The notes under the pieces: generated by a model
Databases searched by the model: none
The model's input: the letters and a program-made list of their open reading frames with translations, nothing else
Told to the model about the DNA's origin: nothing
Made by a program: the position numbers and the translations under genes
DNA from: JAGOSA01 sp039795715
GTDB taxonomy: Bacteria > Patescibacteriota > Minisyncoccia > Phycocordibacterales > UBA9973
Assembly (NCBI GenBank): GCA_039795715.1
Contig: JBDKLD010000076.1
Coordinates: 1-9,426, forward strand
Length of the DNA: 9,426 nucleotides
Direction of reading: 5' to 3'
In this document: one piece after another, positions 7,155 through 9,426 of the stretch
How the letters are laid out: each line of letters opens with the position of its first letter
Numbering within the stretch: the stretch's first letter is position 1

Positions 7155-7697
7155 CTAGCGTAATTCAGCCGATGAAAATGAAACACTGTCGCCTACGGCA
7201 AAAAAGTTCTTGTCACTCTCGCCACCGGCGACTTCTAGTACATAGAGAGTATCTTCCTTGGGTCCATAGACAGTTGGATAAGTGCCGGGCTGTGCATTTT
7301 TCTCAATAAAGACGACCTTTTTGTCAGCAGAAATCCAAATCATGTCGAGTGGGATGAGTGTATCCTTCATCCAGAATCCATAGTGGGCTGGTGTATCAAA
7401 AACAAATAACATACCGTTATTTTGAAGTAAAGATTCTCTACCACCAAGACCTTTCTCCTGTTCAGTCCTAGTAGTAGCAAGCTCTGCAAGATATGTCGCA
7501 CTTCGGATTGTCACAAGCGCAGTGTGTGGTAGTATTGTCCGCCCGCCCTCTGCCGGGGCGGGCTCATTCCTCACCCCATTCTTCGGGCCAAGATTATCTT
7601 CGATGACTGTAATATATGCGCCAAGACAAATCAAAACGCCCAAGAGAACAAAAAGTGCCTCTCGGACATGGTGATTTTTTATTTCGCGCCAGTGCAT
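7155..7697 (-). CDS. DUF192 family protein with N-terminal membrane anchor
   Basis: This is a 180-residue protein. Residues 13-33 form a signal anchor (EALFVLLGVLICLGAYITVIE). Residues 34-57 are a Pro/Gly/Ala linker, and residues about 62-176 are a DUF192 domain (PF02643). Diagnostic segments are RTEQEKGLGGRESL, GMLFVFDTPAHYGFWMKDT, PLDMIWI and VLEVAGG near 154-159. DUF192 proteins are small beta-barrel proteins found outside the cytoplasmic membrane in many bacteria and archaea; their biochemical role is not settled. The ATG at 7697 lies 2 nt after the TAG of the upstream gene, so translation is probably coupled by reinitiation. The nearest purine run (AAGAAGG) ends 13 nt before the ATG, which is too far for a standard Shine-Dalgarno site. 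The linker contains an unusual GC-rich inverted repeat. No terminator was seen after the TAG at 7155. Confidence 0.93.
   Translation of the reverse strand: MHWREIKNHHVREALFVLLGVLICLGAYITVIEDNLGPKNGVRNEPAPAEGGRTILPHTALVTIRSATYLAELATTRTEQEKGLGGRESLLQNNGMLFVFDTPAHYGFWMKDTLIPLDMIWISADKKVVFIEKNAQPGTYPTVYGPKEDTLYVLEVAGGESDKNFFAVGDSVSFSSAELR
7541..7563. repeat. GC-rich perfect inverted repeat inside the DUF192 gene linker
   Basis: GCCCGCCC (7541-7548) and GGGCGGGC (7556-7563) are exact complements around a 7-base loop. The 23 bases contain only three A/T, while the flanks are close to 50% GC. It encodes part of the NEPAPAEGGRT linker between the membrane anchor and the folded domain. It could be a small mobile palindrome (REP-like) tolerated in a linker, or simply a composition accident. 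Confidence 0.6.
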
Positions 7698-7699
7698 GA

Positions 7700-8011
7700 C
7701 TATCGGATGACCTTCTTTATTGTTGTAGAGTTTTTTGTAGAAATACCTTTGTCATTGAAGATACCAATACTGCTTTCTTCTGCCATAATCACTTCTTCTT
7801 GAGGAAGCTGTTGAGAAATCCCTTGACTACTACCGGCTTTAGCACGTATGAGAGCGGCAGAATTGAACATTGCTGCCTCTTTTACCTGGAAGGAAGTCAG
7901 CACATTGTAGCCACCAGCGAGGACAGCCAAAAAGCCGAGCGCAAAAACTATAAAGAGCATGCCACTTTTCTTTGGCTCTGCATTTTCTTGTTGGTTGTCT
8001 TGTATTTTCAT
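7700..8011 (-). CDS. 103-aa single-pass membrane protein, function unknown
   Basis: The best start is the ATG at 8011 (MKIQDNQQEN). An in-frame TTG at 8038 would lie upstream of the TATAAT box at 8021-8026 and is unlikely to be transcribed from it. The protein has a short polar N-terminus, one hydrophobic segment at about residues 17-38 (GMLFIVFALGFLAVLAGGYNVL) and a Ser/Gln/Glu-rich tail of about 65 residues with no Cys. I do not recognise a family. The stop (TAG at 7700-7702) is 2 nt before the ATG of the DUF192 gene, so the two form a tightly coupled operon; a shared envelope role is plausible. If the TATAAT is the -10 box, the mRNA starts about 3 nt before the ATG, and there is no Shine-Dalgarno site. 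Confidence 0.75.
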   Translation of the reverse strand: MKIQDNQQENAEPKKSGMLFIVFALGFLAVLAGGYNVLTSFQVKEAAMFNSAALIRAKAGSSQGISQQLPQEEVIMAEESSIGIFNDKGISTKNSTTIKKVIR

Positions 8012-8020
8012 ATTGCTTTT

Positions 8021-8026
8021 ATTATA
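8021..8026 (-). promoter_or_regulatory. Consensus -10 box for the 7700-8011 / DUF192 operon
   Basis: TATAAT on the minus strand is an exact -10 consensus, directly preceded by TG. No good -35 hexamer lies 16-18 bp upstream. Its 3' end is 9 nt from the A of the ATG at 8011, so the transcript would start at or a few bases before the start codon. This is the spacing seen at leaderless genes of other bacteria. Confidence 0.55.
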
Positions 8027-8065
8027 CAGCTTCAGCAAGGCGTACTAGGTTGGTTTTGTGGATAA

Positions 8066-8102
8066 CAAAAAAGCCTGGGCTTGTGAGCGCGAGGCTTTTT
8101 TG
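8066..8102. terminator. Bidirectional-looking intrinsic terminator downstream of 16S rRNA
   Basis: CAAAAAAGCCT (8066-8076) pairs perfectly with AGGCTTTTTTG (8092-8102), an 11-bp stem with a 15-base loop. On the minus strand it gives AGGC followed by six T and then GTT. It lies about 225 bp after the 16S 3' end and about 55 bp before the next minus-strand start codon. It therefore probably ends the rRNA transcript and insulates the following operon. Confidence 0.8.
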
Positions 8103-8325
8103 CTGTCTAGAGACAGATTTGTTTGAAATATGTAAATGTTTTGCAAATATTGAGGAGAAAAGATATGCTCTTTTGTTCCGTTCAATAGCGCGCTTTGCGC
8201 CAATCACAAGGTCTTTCCCTTGCGTCATGCAGTTTGGTGCTCTGCCAAAACGTTCTGTGCTCAATTGAGGCACAGAACATCGACCAGAATATTTGTTACT
8301 TCCCGAAGGAAAACAAATTTGTTCT
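8103..8325 (-). other. 3' flank of 16S rRNA: no tRNA, 23S or gene
   Basis: This 223-bp stretch separates the 16S tail from the terminator. It has no tRNA cloverleaf, no start of a 23S gene and no credible reading frame; frames crossing it run into rRNA or promoter sequence. The 16S-proximal half is strongly structured. The distal half contains a small GCGC-AAA-GCGC hairpin and otherwise AT-rich sequence. So no ordinary 16S-ITS-23S arrangement is present here. Confidence 0.7.

Positions 8326-8327
<2 letters not shown>
8252..8327 (-). other. Structured pre-16S 3' trailer with two mutually exclusive hairpins
   Basis: On the transcript, ACAGAACA (8320-8327) can pair with TGTTCTGT (8272-8279). 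It would enclose an 11-bp hairpin (8291-8318, two unpaired bases) capped by a cUUCGg tetraloop. Alternatively GTTCTGTGC (8270-8278) pairs with GCACAGAAC (8252-8260), a perfect 9-bp stem followed by G and four T. Segment 8272-8278 belongs to both, so only one can form. The first could mark the 16S 3' processing site; the second looks like a weak terminator. Confidence 0.6.

Positions 8328-9426
<1,099 letters not shown>

Noticed and set aside
956..7702. Absence of TGA as a stop codon as a sign of UGA recoding (as in SR1/Gracilibacteria)
   Set aside because: All eight stops are TAA or TAG, but no in-frame TGA occurs in the long genes, including the 923-codon nrdA. Eight stops are too few to mean anything.
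8022..8273. 83-aa minus-strand frame between the 16S tail and the 8011 gene
   Set aside because: It spans the rRNA trailer, a terminator stem and a TATAAT box, has no recognisable domain and ends inside the promoter of the next gene.
8144..8295. 8-bp long-range complement CAAATATT / AATATTTG in the 16S trailer
   Set aside because: It is short and A/T-rich, expected by chance, and competes with the better UUCG-capped hairpin.

Overview
The window looks like a chromosomal piece of a Patescibacteria (Candidate Phyla Radiation) genome, probably from the Parcubacteria side. This rests on a divergent 16S rRNA with mismatches at several near-universal primer sites, many small proteins carrying a single membrane anchor, moderate-to-low GC with AT-rich gaps, and a chlamydia-like class Ic ribonucleotide reductase. 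The lineage call is inference; no database search was possible.

Layout. Positions 2-958 (+) are the C-terminal part of a surface protein (Fn3-like domain, Pro-rich linker, DUF11-like beta domain, C-terminal membrane anchor). A strong hairpin at the convergent junction (965-1007) separates it from two minus-strand genes: a small anchored protein (1016-1585) and an anchored protein with three Asp-rich metal-binding-type repeats (1633-2655). Next comes ribonucleotide reductase, all on the minus strand: nrdA (4231-7002) upstream and nrdB (2754-3761) downstream. The two genes are separated by a compact transcription unit on the opposite strand (promoter 3842-3870, 99-aa ORF 3886-4185, terminator 4190-4213). 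Upstream of nrdA lies a two-gene minus-strand operon (103-aa membrane protein 7700-8011, then a DUF192 protein 7155-7697). The right end is the 3' two thirds of a 16S rRNA gene on the minus strand (about 8326-9426, cut by the window edge), followed by a structured 3' flank and a terminator. No tRNA, 23S or 5S follows, so the 16S appears unlinked.

How the parts relate. NrdA and NrdB form one enzyme. NrdB has Phe where class Ia enzymes carry the radical Tyr, plus an all-Glu/His ligand set, so a heterometal (Mn/Fe) cofactor is expected. NrdA has two N-terminal ATP-cones.

The most striking observation is in the 16S tail. Helix 45 with its GGAA loop is intact, but the sequence after GGATTA reads ATTCAT instead of CCTCC, so the anti-Shine-Dalgarno core is missing. 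None of the seven gene starts visible in the window has a properly spaced Shine-Dalgarno site, and three genes have promoter -10 boxes so close to the ATG that their mRNAs would be nearly leaderless. Together these suggest an SD-independent initiation system. Other 16S oddities are two compensated base-pair swaps at normally invariant positions (921-1396 and 505-526) and an expanded helix 40 with three sub-hairpins.
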